Below, one piece after another: positions 34,717 through 46,997 of a stretch of DNA of 64,000 nucleotides. Position numbers and translations under genes: made by a program. The DNA lies in the NCBI GenBank assembly GCA_947247005.1, contig OX365955.1, positions 3,482,001-3,546,000 on the forward strand. Reading direction: 5' to 3'. The number at the start of each line of letters is the position of its first letter. Positions within the stretch are counted from its first letter, which is position 1. This stretch comes from Spisula solida (lineage: Eukaryota; Mollusca; Bivalvia; Venerida; Mactridae). The notes under the pieces are model-generated. The model saw only the letters and a list, made by a program, of their open reading frames with translations. It made no database searches and had not been told where the DNA came from.

Positions 34717-36799
34717 ATGTCGAGTGTTCCACCGAACCACGAATACCTTTCTCTAAAATTAACTGAAGTACTCAGTGATGTTGGGATTAATGGCGACATG
34801 GTTATGAAGAGACAAGAACATGCCTTATTCGGTGAATGTGTCAGCAATATCGGAACATTACTTGATAACCATAACAGGGTGTATTTCTCTGGCAGTCAAA
34901 GTGAGGGCAGTACAACAATAGGAATTAATTCTGACGACGACGTGCTAATAAGCAAGAATAAACATCATGTGATTCATGACTGGGCAGAGTGGAAACCTGG
35001 TGAAACGAATATATTAATGGTACAAGATGAGACTACTGCATCAGGTCTTCTACAACTACTGAGAGATGATGCTCAACTCGCTGCATGTTTATGTCCGAAT
35101 AATACATATTATAAGGATGCTAAAGGAAAAGTACTTTTGAAAAACACATGGTATGATGCCGCATTCGCCATTGCTAGGGTTCAACGTCATGGTCCAGCAG
35201 GTATGCCTCCAGTAAGACAAGGCGATTTGGTTTTTGCGTTGAATTGTGAAAGTTGGCCTTTAGAAGGCAGACACTGGTTAAACCGAAGAAACAGTGGTGG
35301 ATGGCCAAGTGCCCGATTGAAGTGAGAGTCTGAGAAATCCGGATGTTTCCTGGTACCAGTAGGTAGCACGGTGAGTGGGCTAGATGATCTGGAATGGAGA
35401 ATTTCTACATCAGTAGCTGAGAGGTATCTGATGTTCAGTTTAAATATAACGCACTTAAACTGCTACGTATTAATGAAAATGTTGTTAAAATCACACGATG
35501 TATTTCAGAACGTGATATCTAGTTACATGTGTAAAACCGCGTTATTTCACTGTATTGAAAATACTCACTCTGATTTCTGGCATGAACGTAATCTTCTTCC
35601 ATGTCTCAATGAAACATTGCAGACGCTATATAACTTCATATTGCATAAAAAACTGTCCTCACTTTATCATTCCCGAGAACAATCTCCTAGCTGCAAGAAT
35701 AACAGACGAACAACAACACGGTTTATTAGACGTTATTCAACGTATGATCAGCAGTGATGGTAGAATGTTGTTTGTAATACGCACGGATGATCTTGGTGAA
35801 AGATTGCGGATAAAAATGTGTAGACTGGTAGTACATCCTCCTCACATTCCTTCAGCAGTAGGCATACGGAAGCGTATCTCAGGTCAACTTTGTTATCATT
35901 CGTCCAGAAAAGTCATGGAAATGTACAACGTGTGTGTACGAAACCGTGTAAACAACGACGTCACAAGTGAAGTTCAACATTGTCTGTGTTATTACGAGTG
36001 CATCAGGCGTGAACAACAACTTCCACATACAAGCTATTTACAACAGACAGCGTACAGTTATTTAATAACATTGATATGTTCTACAATAGGCTCACTGCTA
36101 GCATCATACTATGTAACAATAAACAAACCTTTGTCAGATTATGTGTTGCCATGGTTTCAGCTTGGACTTAACTCTGATATTTCGTCTAGTTGGTTAAAAC
36201 TTGCAACTGTTTGTCACAGTCTGGGTGATGTACATACAGAGATTGTATTACGTCGTATTGAGCAGCAGTATGATAGAAATGTAGTGATGCCTGTTTGTTG
36301 TTGTTACACTGACGGTGCATTGGCATATAAACAAGGATTTGGCAATGCAGCTGACCAAATACAGGACAGCGATGCTAGGCACATTACATCTTATTGTGTT
36401 ACATTCATGCGTTGTGAAATCAATATTGTACCTCGGGAAATGAGACAAGAATTTTTCCGCTCAACAGAAGAAGATCTGCAATATAGAGATATATTACGGG
36501 ATGGCTAGATGGATGTTGCTGTGGTTGATTCCCTCCCTTACTTGTATTTCTTACAATACAAAACATATGGACGTCTTAGAAACCGCGGAGAACAACTGAG
36601 AGCTCTCAATAAACTACATCAAGTTATAGGCAATGAACCGAACTTGTTCCACAGAGAGACAGCCCTGAATCGACTTGGACAATGTTTGGAACAAGAAAAT
36701 GTACCAAACGATGCTTTCATTTGTTATGAACGATCACTTCAGATTTGACGTCGGAATAATGCAGCAAACTTCCACATGGCTAGACTATTGGCTAGATAA
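34717..36799 (+). pseudogene. Mab-21 domain / cGAS-like receptor family pseudogene
   Basis: The N-terminal part has GSQSEGST, the nucleotidyltransferase G-S motif, followed about ten residues later by SDDDVL (candidate metal-binding acidic residues). The Mab-21 C-terminal lobe follows: LNCESWP...HWLNRR, VPVGS, EWRIS, SSYMCKTALFH, and CPHFIIPENNLL. The last 250 residues include a TPR-like region (LYFLQYKTYGRLRNRGEQLRAL, then AFICYERSL). Related proteins make cyclic dinucleotide signals in innate immunity or are uncharacterised. The family is strongly expanded in bivalves. A splice acceptor (TATTCCTTTTCAG) lies just before the ATG, suggesting an upstream untranslated exon. Disablements: TGA at 35323-35325, a one-base shift in the A-run at 35647-35652, TAG at 36506-36508, and TGA at 36746-36748. 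The frame ends at TAA 36797-36799. Confidence 0.85.
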
Positions 36800-37259
36800 G
36801 CTGTACAATTTGCCCCCAACATATCAGTGTTTCAACTTACACATTGTTGAGAGCTATGTGTTATGCTTTTATTGGAGATAACATTGTGAACGTCACATTA
36901 ATTTTTTTAAATAGTTGTGGAAAATGAATTTCATGTCACACTGGTTTTATTCAGCATGTTTTAAATCTTAAATTGTTGGAAAGACTATCTGATCGCTTCT
37001 GTTCAATTACACGTGTACATGTATTATATTCTAACGTGCTGCATGCTGAATATTGACTCGTACATTGTATGTTATGACGGTAATGTGTGACTCGCTGTAA
37101 TAAGTACCTGTATTGTGATTTTAAAGTTTTATATTTCGGTCATAGCAAAATAACACAAGCCATTTCATTATCACCAGCATTCTAAATTTATGTGAATATG
37201 AGTACACAGAGTATAACTAAAGGGGTACAATGTAATTAGGGTATGTTCATTGTGTTGTA
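36800..37259. other. Downstream flank of the Mab-21-like pseudogene
   Basis: This would be the 3' untranslated region and flank. No polyadenylation signal stands out and no gene is recognised. Confidence 0.4.
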
Positions 37260-37400
37260 ATGAGCAGACAAAGAAGAATAGAATAGAATAATATAATTTA
37301 TTGCAAGGCAATATTGCCCATGGACATATACATGTAATACATACATACAATGTACAAATATTAACATAGTAATGCATACATAAAATGTTCAAATACTATA
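37260..37400 (-). repeat. LINE 3' tail
   Basis: On the minus strand, GCCTTGCAATAAATTATATT ends in several TATTC units (GAATA repeats at about 37277-37292 on the plus strand). A short 3' untranslated region with AATAAA and a microsatellite tail is usual for CR1-type LINEs. No coding part remains. Confidence 0.5.
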
Positions 37401-37514
37401 CAATTTGACATGCATTTACCGTATCAATACAAATCATATTCATCAATAACACCGGTAACGGCACCACATAGTACTGTTTTGAAACTTTAGAAAATATATT
37501 ATACGTTTCATATA

Positions 37515-38139
37515 CGTGGGGAGATCCAAAAGTAATGTCACTGGTGCTGTAAAATCGTACATACTGTAAATAAAACAACGCAATTTTTCACGTAACTACA
37601 ATAATCTATTTCCAATATAATGACCAAATTTCATGATAATGCAATTATTTGTTATTGAGATCTACGTGTACATAGGAAGCCTACTAACGGACATCGCCGC
37701 AAGCCAATGACGTCAACTACGTCGTAATCAAAATTTGATGTTACTTACATCATTCCTTTTCAAAGTATCATCAATGATGTTCTATACAGCGGTCATGTCT
37801 GTTCACACATTTTTAAACACATTAACATACTAGAGTCTTTATGTAGTGAGGAAAACACATTGTTACGGGCCTGTCTGGTTTCAGGGTCATAGAAATACAC
37901 CCATGTCTCATCAACTGTAATTATACGCTGGAAAATAACGTCATTTTCGTGTGCGGCGACATGACGTCAGTGGTATATTTTGAATGTCTATATGATGTTA
38001 TTTTAATATTCAAACAATATGACACAAATGACATTAATCAGAATTGAATTACTTTACATTTTGATATAAAGTTTATTGACGTACGTCAACAAATAAACTC
38101 ACCAGCGGAACAGTGACATTACTTTTGGATCTACCCACG
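37515..38139 (-). mobile_element. Mariner element, internally deleted
   Basis: Ends CGTGGGGAGATCCAAAAGTA and its complement (from CGTGGGTAGATCC) are flanked by TA (37513-37514, 38140-38141). A minus-strand frame at about 37862-37960 encodes ITVDETWVYFYDPETRQ, the first catalytic Asp block of mariner DD34D transposases. The element is only 625 bp, about half of a full mariner, so the rest of the transposase has been lost. Confidence 0.85.
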
Positions 38140-38141
38140 TA

Positions 38142-39119
38142 GTTTGCAAAGCTAGAAGATTGTACGTGCGTTAGTCTCACAAAGTGCTAAAAGGTATTCC
38201 AGTCAATTATACTTATGTTTGGCGAGCTAACTAAGAATGGGCACACTTACATTAGATTATTCGTAAACTGCTTCTCTAACACAGAGTTTAAACAGCCATG
38301 CTGTCATTGTGATACTGATGCGTGATCCTTCCGTTGTCTTTGTGGCATAGTGATGGCAGTTCAATTGGACGTTTTCAGCGATTAAATGAAAAGGCAGTAC
38401 TAAATGAATGAGTAGTCTCAATATTTGAATGTAACTAAGTGAAATAAAATGACTAACTATAGGTATATATTGAACCTAGTGTAATCCAAATAACGGACTC
38501 GTCTTCTGAAAAGGGGATGCGTGCATTCACATTGAGTATCTATTTTGTTTTGGTCTACTGGGTACTTTCAATTGTACAACGCCCAAGATGAAAAGACATT
38601 CTGGAATGACCGATATTGACATTCAGTAATAACAATCATACATGTAACAATAATTATAAGTACATACATTATAAAGTAGTTTATATTTGGTGTGTGATTA
38701 ACTTAGTGTATTGTTATATATGAGCCGCGATCTGAGAAAAGGGCCCTTAATAACATTGACATGAAATTGAGTCTTGGTCGATAATATATACTTTGCTGCG
38801 AGTATTTATCTATGACTCAATCAACATTCCAAACTTTAGTATGAGAACCCGTCTGCTCGAGAACGTCAACAAACTTCTCTGCGCTATTACGCCAAGTTTA
38901 AGTTTAATTACTTATTTTCCGCAATCCACCCCACCACCACCATGTTAATACATCATGATGTACATGTATTTTGGTTTTATTTATTTGAATACGTTGTTGT
39001 TATATATGTGGACTTTGCTGTGTCCAACTTTACGTCATAGCTTTTACTTTGACAACATTATTTTAAAACCCTTGTCAATAAATCGTCTGACATTGTCAGA
39101 CATGTTCAGAGGAACACGA
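38142..39119. other. Spacer without recognisable gene
   Basis: AT-rich sequence with no recognised motif, repeat pair or RNA gene. Confidence 0.45.
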
Positions 39120-39425
39120 AACTAAATTAGTTGACTGGTCCGGGCAGACGAAAGGGTAATTTAATTGGTATAATGGCGTTTGAGTCTTCATTTTACAACG
39201 ATTACCCATCGATTAGCTGACTGGTCCGGGGAAGACGGGAATTTTAGATACATGTATGGTTGGTCAAATGGTGTCCAAGTCTACATCATTTTACAACGAT
39301 TATATTGCGTCTGTGTATCCGTATTTACGATGCGCTTGTTGCTATGTCGGACAATAGCTATACATAGCTAATGTTTCCTGTTATACATGTATCCGACTTA
39401 AAATAAATATTGTATTGTATTGTAT
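39120..39425 (+). repeat. Short direct duplication and a LINE-like 3' tail
   Basis: The phrase AG(T/C)TGACTGGTCCGGG, with GACG, appears at about 39130 and 39217, about 85 bp apart, and the following ATTTTACAACGATTA is repeated too. At 39400-39425 AATAAATATTGTATTGTATTG resembles a LINE 3' end with a (TTGTA)n tail. No coding sequence was recognised. Confidence 0.45.
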
Positions 39426-39725
39426 TGCTGCCCATACACTTTTATGTTGTAATTTAAATGTTCACATCATACGAAATGTATGCTGTATTTAGGCATTATT
39501 CTGTGTTGCCTCTTATTTATTATTTAGTGTATGACTTTAAGAACTTATACTGCTTACAAAGTTCTTGGCTTTAATAAATAAAGTCCTTTTTTAATTTCTA
39601 TATGTGTCGTTTTGTATTCCAACATACATAATAAAAGCTTCACCAGTCACTATCACCACAATGTTTAGTAAGTATTATATGATTGCACCACTTCTTACAG
39701 TGCCAAGCTGTGGATGAACCGGTTC

Positions 39726-39914
39726 TCAAAGATTTCGATAGTCCCTGCTGGTTTCTCGATTTTTTGTATTTTTCAGCATTGCATTTTCAAGAAAATCAAA
39801 ATATATTCCAGCATCCATTGGAGACAGTTTAGTACACGGTAACAAACACGCTCCTATACAACTCTCTAACGGACGACTTTCTACTCTATTGCCGAGCAAC
39901 AATCTGAAAAACAC
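39726..39914 (-). CDS. Possible last exon of an unrecognised gene
   Basis: A minus-strand frame of about 57 residues (GNRVESRPLESCIGAC, MDAGIYFDFLENAMLKN) begins directly after a good splice-acceptor match, TGTGTTTTTCAG, and ends at TGA. Composition is protein-like, with few low-complexity parts. I do not recognise a family. No upstream exon could be placed because 39915-40050 is empty and beyond it lies a LINE fragment on the other strand. It may be an exon relic or chance. Confidence 0.3.
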   Translation of the reverse strand: MFFRLLLGNRVESRPLESCIGACLLPCTKLSPMDAGIYFDFLENAMLKNTKNRETSRDYRNL

Positions 39915-40049
39915 ATAATTACACTATCTGATTATTATGCCAATATTAGATAATTATATACTAATTTAGAAGTATCAACCTACTGTCCCATTGAACTATT
40001 GTTATGAAATGCTAAAAATGTATGATAATTTTGGTATCACTAACTAGGT

Positions 40050-40685
40050 AACACACTTTCGTCAAAATGTATATGAAAATGGCTTTGCGTTTGTTTGGGA
40101 GGAACAGTGTATACCTGACAAAAGTTTATTTATTAAGACATATACTGAAGGTTTAAGAGATCAGTATCTCCAAACTTGGAATGATCAGTGTAACAAAAAC
40201 GGCAAACTTTCGACTTTTTATACAACTTTAAAACTGATTTCTGCACATGTAAATTGTATCGACATAATGAAATATCGTCGCTGTTTAGTCCAATTTAGAT
40301 CTTCTTCTCATAACCTGATAATAGAAGTCGGCATGCATCAGGGAGTACCGCAAAATCAACATTTTTGTAAATACTGTCAAAATACTATAGAAGACGAATT
40401 ACATTTTCTACTTATCTGTCAATTTTACACTGAAATTAGAATTAAATACATACCTGATAAACTTTGGAAATGTCCTAATCTGTCTAAGTTTAACATTCTA
40501 CTAGCTGCTAAAAACCATACCGTAATAAGGAATTCGTCTATGTATTTGTATCATGCCTTTGAAAAACGAAAACGTTTATAATATTATGTTATTTGACCAT
40601 TGTATAGTTTTGTATGTTCTGTGTATATATTTTGTATATGGGCCGGAGGCCATTTGTACAATAAATATTTGAATCTTGAATTATA
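40050..40685 (+). pseudogene. LINE 3' end (CR1-like), 5'-truncated
   Basis: The frame gives YLQTWNDQCNKNGKLSTFYT, then KYRRCLVQFRSSSHNLIIEV, then a Cys/His cluster (FCKYCQ...ELHFLLICQFY), the C-terminal zinc-finger-like part found after the RT in this LINE group. A 3' untranslated region follows with GGGCCGGAGGCC and an AATAAATATTTGAATCTTGAA end. The open frame 40267-40581 has no stop, so this copy is fairly young or constrained by chance. Confidence 0.7.
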
Positions 40686-41035
40686 TTACTATCTAGAAAC
40701 ATTTATTCAAAAAAATTTGCTAGAGTTTAGTTTCAAATAATTATATTGGTCAAACAATAATGAATTCAAACCACAAAAGCTTTATTAAGCACAAACCCTT
40801 GTGCAGAATTCTGACTAGAACATGACAATAAATGACTCGTAAATTAACACAGAAATAAAATGAATGAATATATAGTCTGATTTCATTGAACTTGCCAGCG
40901 GTAAATAATTTTATGTTAAATTTGTACCATAGAAAACAAGGTAAATTGCTCATTCATCGACAGTTTAACTGTATGCACCATTCCGAGTTCAATGAAATCA
41001 GACTAAAACAAATCCAATATACTAGTAACAAAACA
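40686..41035. other. Spacer without recognisable gene
   Basis: The phrase AGTCTGATTTCATTGAACT (about 40875) and its inverted counterpart AGTTCAATGAAATCAGACT (about 40987) form a 19-bp inverted repeat about 95 bp apart. No gene was recognised. Confidence 0.4.
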
Positions 41036-41345
41036 ACAAGAGGGCCAATATAGCCTGGTCACCTGTATTCCTTATACATTAGCACAAGGTAATCTGAGCC
41101 ATCATTCTTAATTTCCGCCTGAGATAAATGGACATCTAATGAAAAAGCAGCCTCTTTCTATGATTTGACCCAGCGACCTAAAGTTTTACCCAGGATATCA
41201 CCAATTTCAAATACTTTGGTCTAGATTTATTAGAGATTACTATTATGACCAAGTTTTATCAACTTAAGGCCTAAAGTGTGACCTCTGGTGATTACACAAG
41301 CAATAATTGTGAACGGGCGGACGGACGAAGAGCGATCACAAACTT
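41036..41345 (+). mobile_element. Bivalve interspersed element, CAACAAGAGGGCC type
   Basis: It starts CAACAAGAGGGCCAATATAG and ends near CGGGCGGACGGACGAAGAGC plus GATCACAA. This pairing of a CAAGAGGGCC start with an (ACGG)n-containing end is common in bivalve genomes and has been linked to non-autonomous Helitron-like or SINE-like elements. Assignment is from general knowledge of the repeat class. Confidence 0.5.
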
Positions 41346-41946
41346 GACATTGCCATTTCGTGACAGATGAACTAAAACAATATACCCTCTTTGAGGCATA
41401 AACACAAAATCCGAACTTTCATCATATAGCCGAATATAGCATTCAACCTGATTATAATTATTAGGACATGGTGACCACTGTTCAGCCTGACCAACCTTCA
41501 TGCAATCATGCAAGCTGCTATCGGTCTACATTGGTTACTACTTTAGTATCCAAGCAGCAAACAGTGTGGACTCTGATCAATCTGCATGATTACTAGTCAA
41601 GTATCTGGTTCCCCATAGGTCACAAAGGCCTATTTCAGTATCAGTATAAGTGTTTTAAAGGGGCATACTCCACAATTTAGACCGTTTGAATTGATTTTAA
41701 AATATTAGATATTAAATAACAATTAGTATTTCTCTTTGATTATAATTATTATACTTTCTCGAAGTTTGAATATATTTTTGTGTGATCATAGAGTCATATT
41801 TCCACACACTTTCTTCTTAAAGATTAAAATGATTCATAGTTTTTTGGTAAATTTAGCTCGTTAAATACGTTGGTAGAGAATACTATGCTAGATGTAGGGA
41901 ATGCATCCTAGGAATATAAACTAGATTTGTATATAAAGACACCACT
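41346..41946. other. Spacer, probably repeat-derived
   Basis: AAAGGGGCATACTCCACA at about 41658 looks like the start of another dispersed mollusc repeat, but its borders are unclear. No gene was recognised. Confidence 0.35.
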
Positions 41947-42285
41947 GTCAACAAGAGTTATATTGACCCAAAATAGCTCACCTAGCGCATTTTGACACAA
42001 GCAGTATGTTAATGTGACCCAGTTTCAAACTTGGACATGATTTTGCAGACACAAACATTGTAATCAGTTTCATCAAGATTAGGTCAAAATTGATGCCTAT
42101 AGCGTGATAAAATGTTTTTGTTATTTGGCATTTAGACCGTAGACGACAGGATTGCTAACTTGGCATAGATTTTACAGAGAGAAACATTGTGATCAAGTGA
42201 CAAACATGAGACCTTTTAAACGCAAACTGTTAAATTGTTGACAACGCACGACAGACATGGGCAATCACATTAGCTCATATGAGCT
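41947..42285 (+). mobile_element. Second CAACAAGAG-type element
   Basis: It starts CAACAAGAGTTATATTGACC, has the internal phrases CAAACTTGGACATGATTTTG and GTTTCATCAAGATTAG, and ends with GACAGACATGGGCAATCACA followed by TTAGCTCATATGAGCT. It is diverged from the copy at 41036. ACGACAGACATGGG replaces the ACGG repeat. Same class assignment and same caution. Confidence 0.45.
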
Positions 42286-43243
42286 TTAGAACACACAGTG
42301 CTTATGTGAAATTAAAAATGTTTAACACGTATATAGACATGTTCTTCAACATTTTAGGGGCCCAGCACAAATGCTAAGGGCCATGAGCTGCCTGGCACTT
42401 GCTATTGTGTATTCCTGTTACATTGGCGTGTACTATGGACTATGGCAAGTGTTGCATCTTATGTTCCTGTCTAGGAAGCATGTCTATGAGAAAATTCAAA
42501 TATACAGATGTTGCAGCTACTCTATCTTCTTTGATTTCTCTCAGTACTTTTGGAGACAGCATTGAAGCGTCAAATTTTGTCCGAATACTTTCTCATCCGA
42601 ATTTTACAACTCTCCTTTTTCTCAGTTTTTAAGTAAATGTGGCATTCCTAGAGCAGAACTACTGCACAAGAATATACGAGTTTCAAATAAAAAAAGATTA
42701 CGTACATCAATACTTCAGCTATTTGTGATCTTTATATTTTACTTACAAATTTGCTTGGTTCATTTTGCATGCTGCTCACTCTTCAGCCATTTTAGTTTAC
42801 ATCACGTGACTTAATGGGAGCAATCCATTGGTCAAAACGCAGATAGAACAATTTGGTTCTCAAAAAACATAAACATTGCAGATAGAACAAATGGGTCTGT
42901 TGATATCTTAATATAGAGATGATCCTGAAAGAGGACAAAAGCTTTCCAACAGTATAATTATAATACTCATTTTTGGCAAAAATGACAATAGAACACTAAG
43001 GTTCTCGGGCGACGAAATTATAATACTATTTAGTTATAGCAGTACCCCTCTCTAGAGTAACATATTTACGGAGCAAATATACACGGTTTGTTGCTGTACA
43101 GAGGTTAAGTTTATAGAAAATATTAGCTGTGAACATTTGAAGGTGTTGTTATATAGAGACTGTTTCTCTACAGAGGGTGGCTCTGGTAAAGTTTATTGCA
43201 TCTTGTTTTGATAGAATAAAATGTATACGTATACTGCTGTTAT
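42286..43243. other. Spacer without supported gene
   Basis: An ORF at 42399-42632 is followed by the acceptor-like CTCCTTTTTCTCAG, but no family was recognised. A CACGTG box and CCAAT-like sequence at about 42805-42830 could belong to a promoter, without a gene to attach it to. Confidence 0.35.
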
Positions 43244-43573
43244 CAGTGTAGCAATACCACGTGACTTTTGACTAAAGTTACAAGAAGAAATTTGTAAACA
43301 TTGAAACATAAAATAGCGATAAGTATTTTATTTCTTCATCGATTTGTATGAAATATACACCACGATAAGGCGACATTTATTTGCTTTCCATGAAATATAA
43401 AATCGGTAAAACTGCTGAAAAAGAGGTTATATTTCACGGAAAGCAAATATGTTCCCCGTATAGTTTATAGAAACCGATTAAGAAATAAAATACGTACGGC
43501 TATATCTGTGTTCCAATGTTTACAAATTTCTACTTGTAACTGTAGCCAAAAGCCACTTGGTATTGCTACCATG
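43244..43573. mobile_element. Foldback MITE, copy 2
   Basis: Same family as 23071-23491: CAGTGTAGCAATACCACGTG at the left and its mutated complement at the right (TGCTACCATG). It lacks most of the central nested palindrome and is 330 bp. GTTAT flanks both sides (43239-43243 and 43574-43578), again a 5-bp duplication. Confidence 0.9.
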
Positions 43574-43578
43574 GTTAT

Positions 43579-44569
43579 AAATTATGTTTCATGAGCGAAT
43601 AAAATCTCAATGTTTACCCAGGTTGAAATATTGACAGCCTGCCAAATTACATCCCTTTTAATTGAACAAATTAAAAAAAGATGAACAATTATCGAATATT
43701 TCACTACACCAGGTTCTTCTTAAAACGATGTTCGTATAAAATGTAGCAAAAAGATTATATCAAGTCAGACAGGGAAGGCAGCACTCAACTTAACCAGCCG
43801 AGCACAGAAAACACTAACACACAAAGCACTGAAAACACGCATCCCGTCCCGAAAGTCTGCCGCCTAAGCCAGCCAAACCAAAACGGAACGAGAGCCATGT
43901 TACGAGAAAACAACAACCGGACACCACATACCACGAGGACAATCCACAACATTATTCAGCGCGCATGCAATTCCGAAAGACACGAAGCAGCTCTGCGCCG
44001 GACAACGAAATTGCAGAACGGCACACACAAAATAAACAAAGCTCAACAAAAAGGCACAAAGGCGAAATATTTTTGTATTTTTACTATACAGTGGACAATA
44101 TATACATAGAGGAAGGTTGACCAAAGGGCTTCCGTCTGTGTACGGACAGCGACAAATGTCACTGGGGGCTTAAACGTTCTACAGTGCACCAAACCTCACA
44201 CTTACCCAATAGACAACCTTAAATCACATTACAGTGTAAATAAAAAATTCCCGGAATGTAATGCACTCTAACAAAAAGGCCACAGTGACAGGTAATAAAA
44301 GAATGTAAAACATTATATAAATAACTTCCATCGAGTAGCACAGAAAGTACTCAATGTCAGCCGTCCAAAAAGGCTTGAGGTTAGGCATATCATAGAGTCT
44401 GTATATTGTCCGGTCATCGCACAATGGAATAGGAATCATAATGGCGAGCTGTAAATGGACCAACTACTAAGTATGCAGTCCTTTGCTAAATTAAAGGGTC
44501 ATGTCCTCTACTCAGAAAACGTTTGATAATCTTGATAAACACATCATAAAAGTGACTATGTTGGTGCGT
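43579..44569. other. Spacer with a compositionally distinct CA-rich block
   Basis: About 43760-44060 is unusually rich in A and C, with few Ts (AGCCAGCCAAACCAAAACGG). Its first 50 bp match the phrase at 32645-32700 in inverted orientation, so this is probably one end of a dispersed element, perhaps a retroelement leader. No gene was recognised. Confidence 0.4.
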
Positions 44570-46830
44570 ATGTACATCAAATTGCCTGAAATGAATGTAT
44601 AAGGTGGTTGTGAGTTCACTCTAGGTCCTTGATTAGGTGCATTTGGTGCAGGTTATTACCTCATAGGGCATTGCATATGTGTATTTTATGGTAGTTAGTA
44701 CTCCATATGCTCTTGAATGGGACAATTTTGGGTTGTGAGTATGTCATATGGCCTTAAACCAGTGTAATGGGAGAAGAGGTAGAGCTCGTATGGCTTTAAA
44801 TAGGTGAACATGTATTTGGTGTTGGTTGGTACCTCATGGGTCTTGTATGGGTTTATTTGGTGGTAATGAGATACAAAAATGTACATATCCATGTCCAATA
44901 CAATGTACACCCATCCAATGCCCTATGTTGCAAGCACCATCACCTAACACACCAATTTCAGGCAATATGCGGCACCAAGACATACACCTATTCAGAGCGA
45001 TACGGAGTATTCACTAAGACTAATTTAACCAATGCATGGGCTTTTGCATAATCCCCATCACCAAATAAACACATTTAATACCTACAATTGGATACTCACC
45101 AGAGTCAACACTACAAAATTTACACATTCAATATCATATTGGGTTCTCTTTACCAATTAATACACCCAATAGACGGCATTAGAGGATTTCACTACCTTAT
45201 GGGGTTAACTGACAAGAATCAAATACATTATTTTCTGGCCATTTGGGTATGTATCATCATAAATACACCAATAGCACATTCTCATAACCCATTAATTCAC
45301 ACATTTAAGTCCTATAAGTGAACTAACCACTACTTATTACACACATTTCAGGTCCTATGGTGTACCCCCCAATACCGAATACACCAATCCAATGACCGAA
45401 GGGATACTCACCACCACAAAATACCCCCTTCCAATGTCATATTGGGTACTCCCATCCAATGTCATATTGGGTACTCACGATTACCTTATACATCCATTCA
45501 ATAACATATGGGGTACTCACCACCACCTAATTCACCTATCCAATGTTCTTTATGGTAAAACTCTAAACCAAATGTACCCAAATAAAGGCCACATAGTGAA
45601 ATGTCCACAACCCAATACATATATTTAAGGCCACTTTGGGTACCCACCATCACCAAGTACAACAAATTCAATACCCTCTTGGGTACGCACCACCATCAAA
45701 TACACCAACTTACTGTTATGTGCGGTACTTCAAACCACCATGTACACTTCACATCATGCCTCATGTGCCCAACACCACCAAATTCACCCTGTGAAGACAT
45801 ATTGGGTACTCACCACCTCCAAATACCCCCGTTCAAAGTCTTTTTGGGATACGAACCACCATAATAATACACCATTTCACCCCATATAGGGCACTAACCT
45901 CCAATAATCCTTCAATTCAGTGCCATATGGGGTATTTATTACCATCCAATAGACCAATTCAATTCCCACCTCGCCACCTTTTAGTACACCCATTTCAGGC
46001 GTTGTAGGGTTACAACCAACACGCTATGGGGCACTCAACATAACCAAATACACCCATTCAATGCCCAATGGTTATTGGCCCCTACCTAATATACCCATGC
46101 AATGCGCTATTGGTAAATAACCTGCACCAAATACATCCATTCAAGGCCCTAAAGTGAACTCTCTGCTACATAGTTAACCTCTTTAAGGCAATTTGGGGGT
46201 AAATACCAACAGCAAATACACATACCCAATGTCCTATGGGGTACTCATCATCACTAAATAAAGTTAATAAACCCATTCAATGTCCTTACAGAAACTCAAC
46301 AACAACAATCACACCCATTCAATGGCAAATATGTACTCCAAACCACAAAGTACACCCATACATGCATGACATATCGGGTACTCACTATCACCAAATACAC
46401 CCTGTAAGGACTATTTGGTACTCATCACCACCAAATACACTCGATCAAAGTCCTAGGGGGTGCACACCACTATCTAATACAGTCATTACAGACCATATGA
46501 AGCACTATCCGCCAAGAAATACACCAATTCAGTGCAGTACAGGGTATTCACCACCACCCAATACACCCATTCAATTCACGACCAAAAAAACTATTTAGTG
46601 TCCCATGTGGTATGCACCACTACCTAATACATTCATTTCAGACTATATATATGGGGCACTAACTAACAAACAATACACAAATTCAGTGTGATATGGGGTA
46701 TTCTTCACCATCTAATAATCCCTAATGTTCTATATGGTACTCACCACCATCAAATACACCCATTTCAGGCCTTAATAGGTACCCACCACTACCAAATACA
46801 CCAATTCAATGCCATATGGGGCACAGCCGG
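44570..46830. repeat. Degenerate 42-bp minisatellite with an internal orientation switch
   Basis: The plus-strand unit is roughly TACTCACCACCACCAAATAC, then ACCCATTCAATGCCATATGG, then GG, repeated with heavy divergence from about 44895 to 46830. From about 44570 to 44890 the same unit is on the other strand (GGTGGT, ATTTGG, GAGTACC-type phrases read rightwards). About 50 units in total. ORFs inside are repeat artefacts. Confidence 0.75.
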
Positions 46831-46848
46831 TGACAAGGAATATATATT

Positions 46849-46997
46849 AATGGAAAGCAAATAATTTTCCCCTTAGCGTGGCGTATATTTCATAGAAATC
46901 GACGAAGAAATAAAATGTTTATGGCTATTTTATTTTCCAATGTTTACAAATTTCTTCTTGTAACTGTAGCCAAGAGTCACGCGGTATTGCTACACTG
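46849..46997. mobile_element. Foldback MITE, copy 3, right half only
   Basis: ATGGAAAGCAAAT through CCTTAGCGTGGCGTATATTT to GTATTGCTACACTG matches the right arm of the 23071-23491 element. The left arm is absent and the minisatellite ends about 20 bp before it. Confidence 0.85.

Noticed and set aside
35323..35325. TGA in the Mab-21-like gene as selenocysteine
   Set aside because: No conserved catalytic position is expected there, and three further disablements in the same gene show decay. No SECIS-like hairpin was seen downstream.
42399..42632. 77-residue ORF as a gene
   Set aside because: No recognisable family, no clear exon borders on both sides, and an overlapping equally long frame.
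45088..46598. Several ORFs of 77-120 residues with HHQIHP-type repeats
   Set aside because: They are translations of the 42-bp minisatellite.
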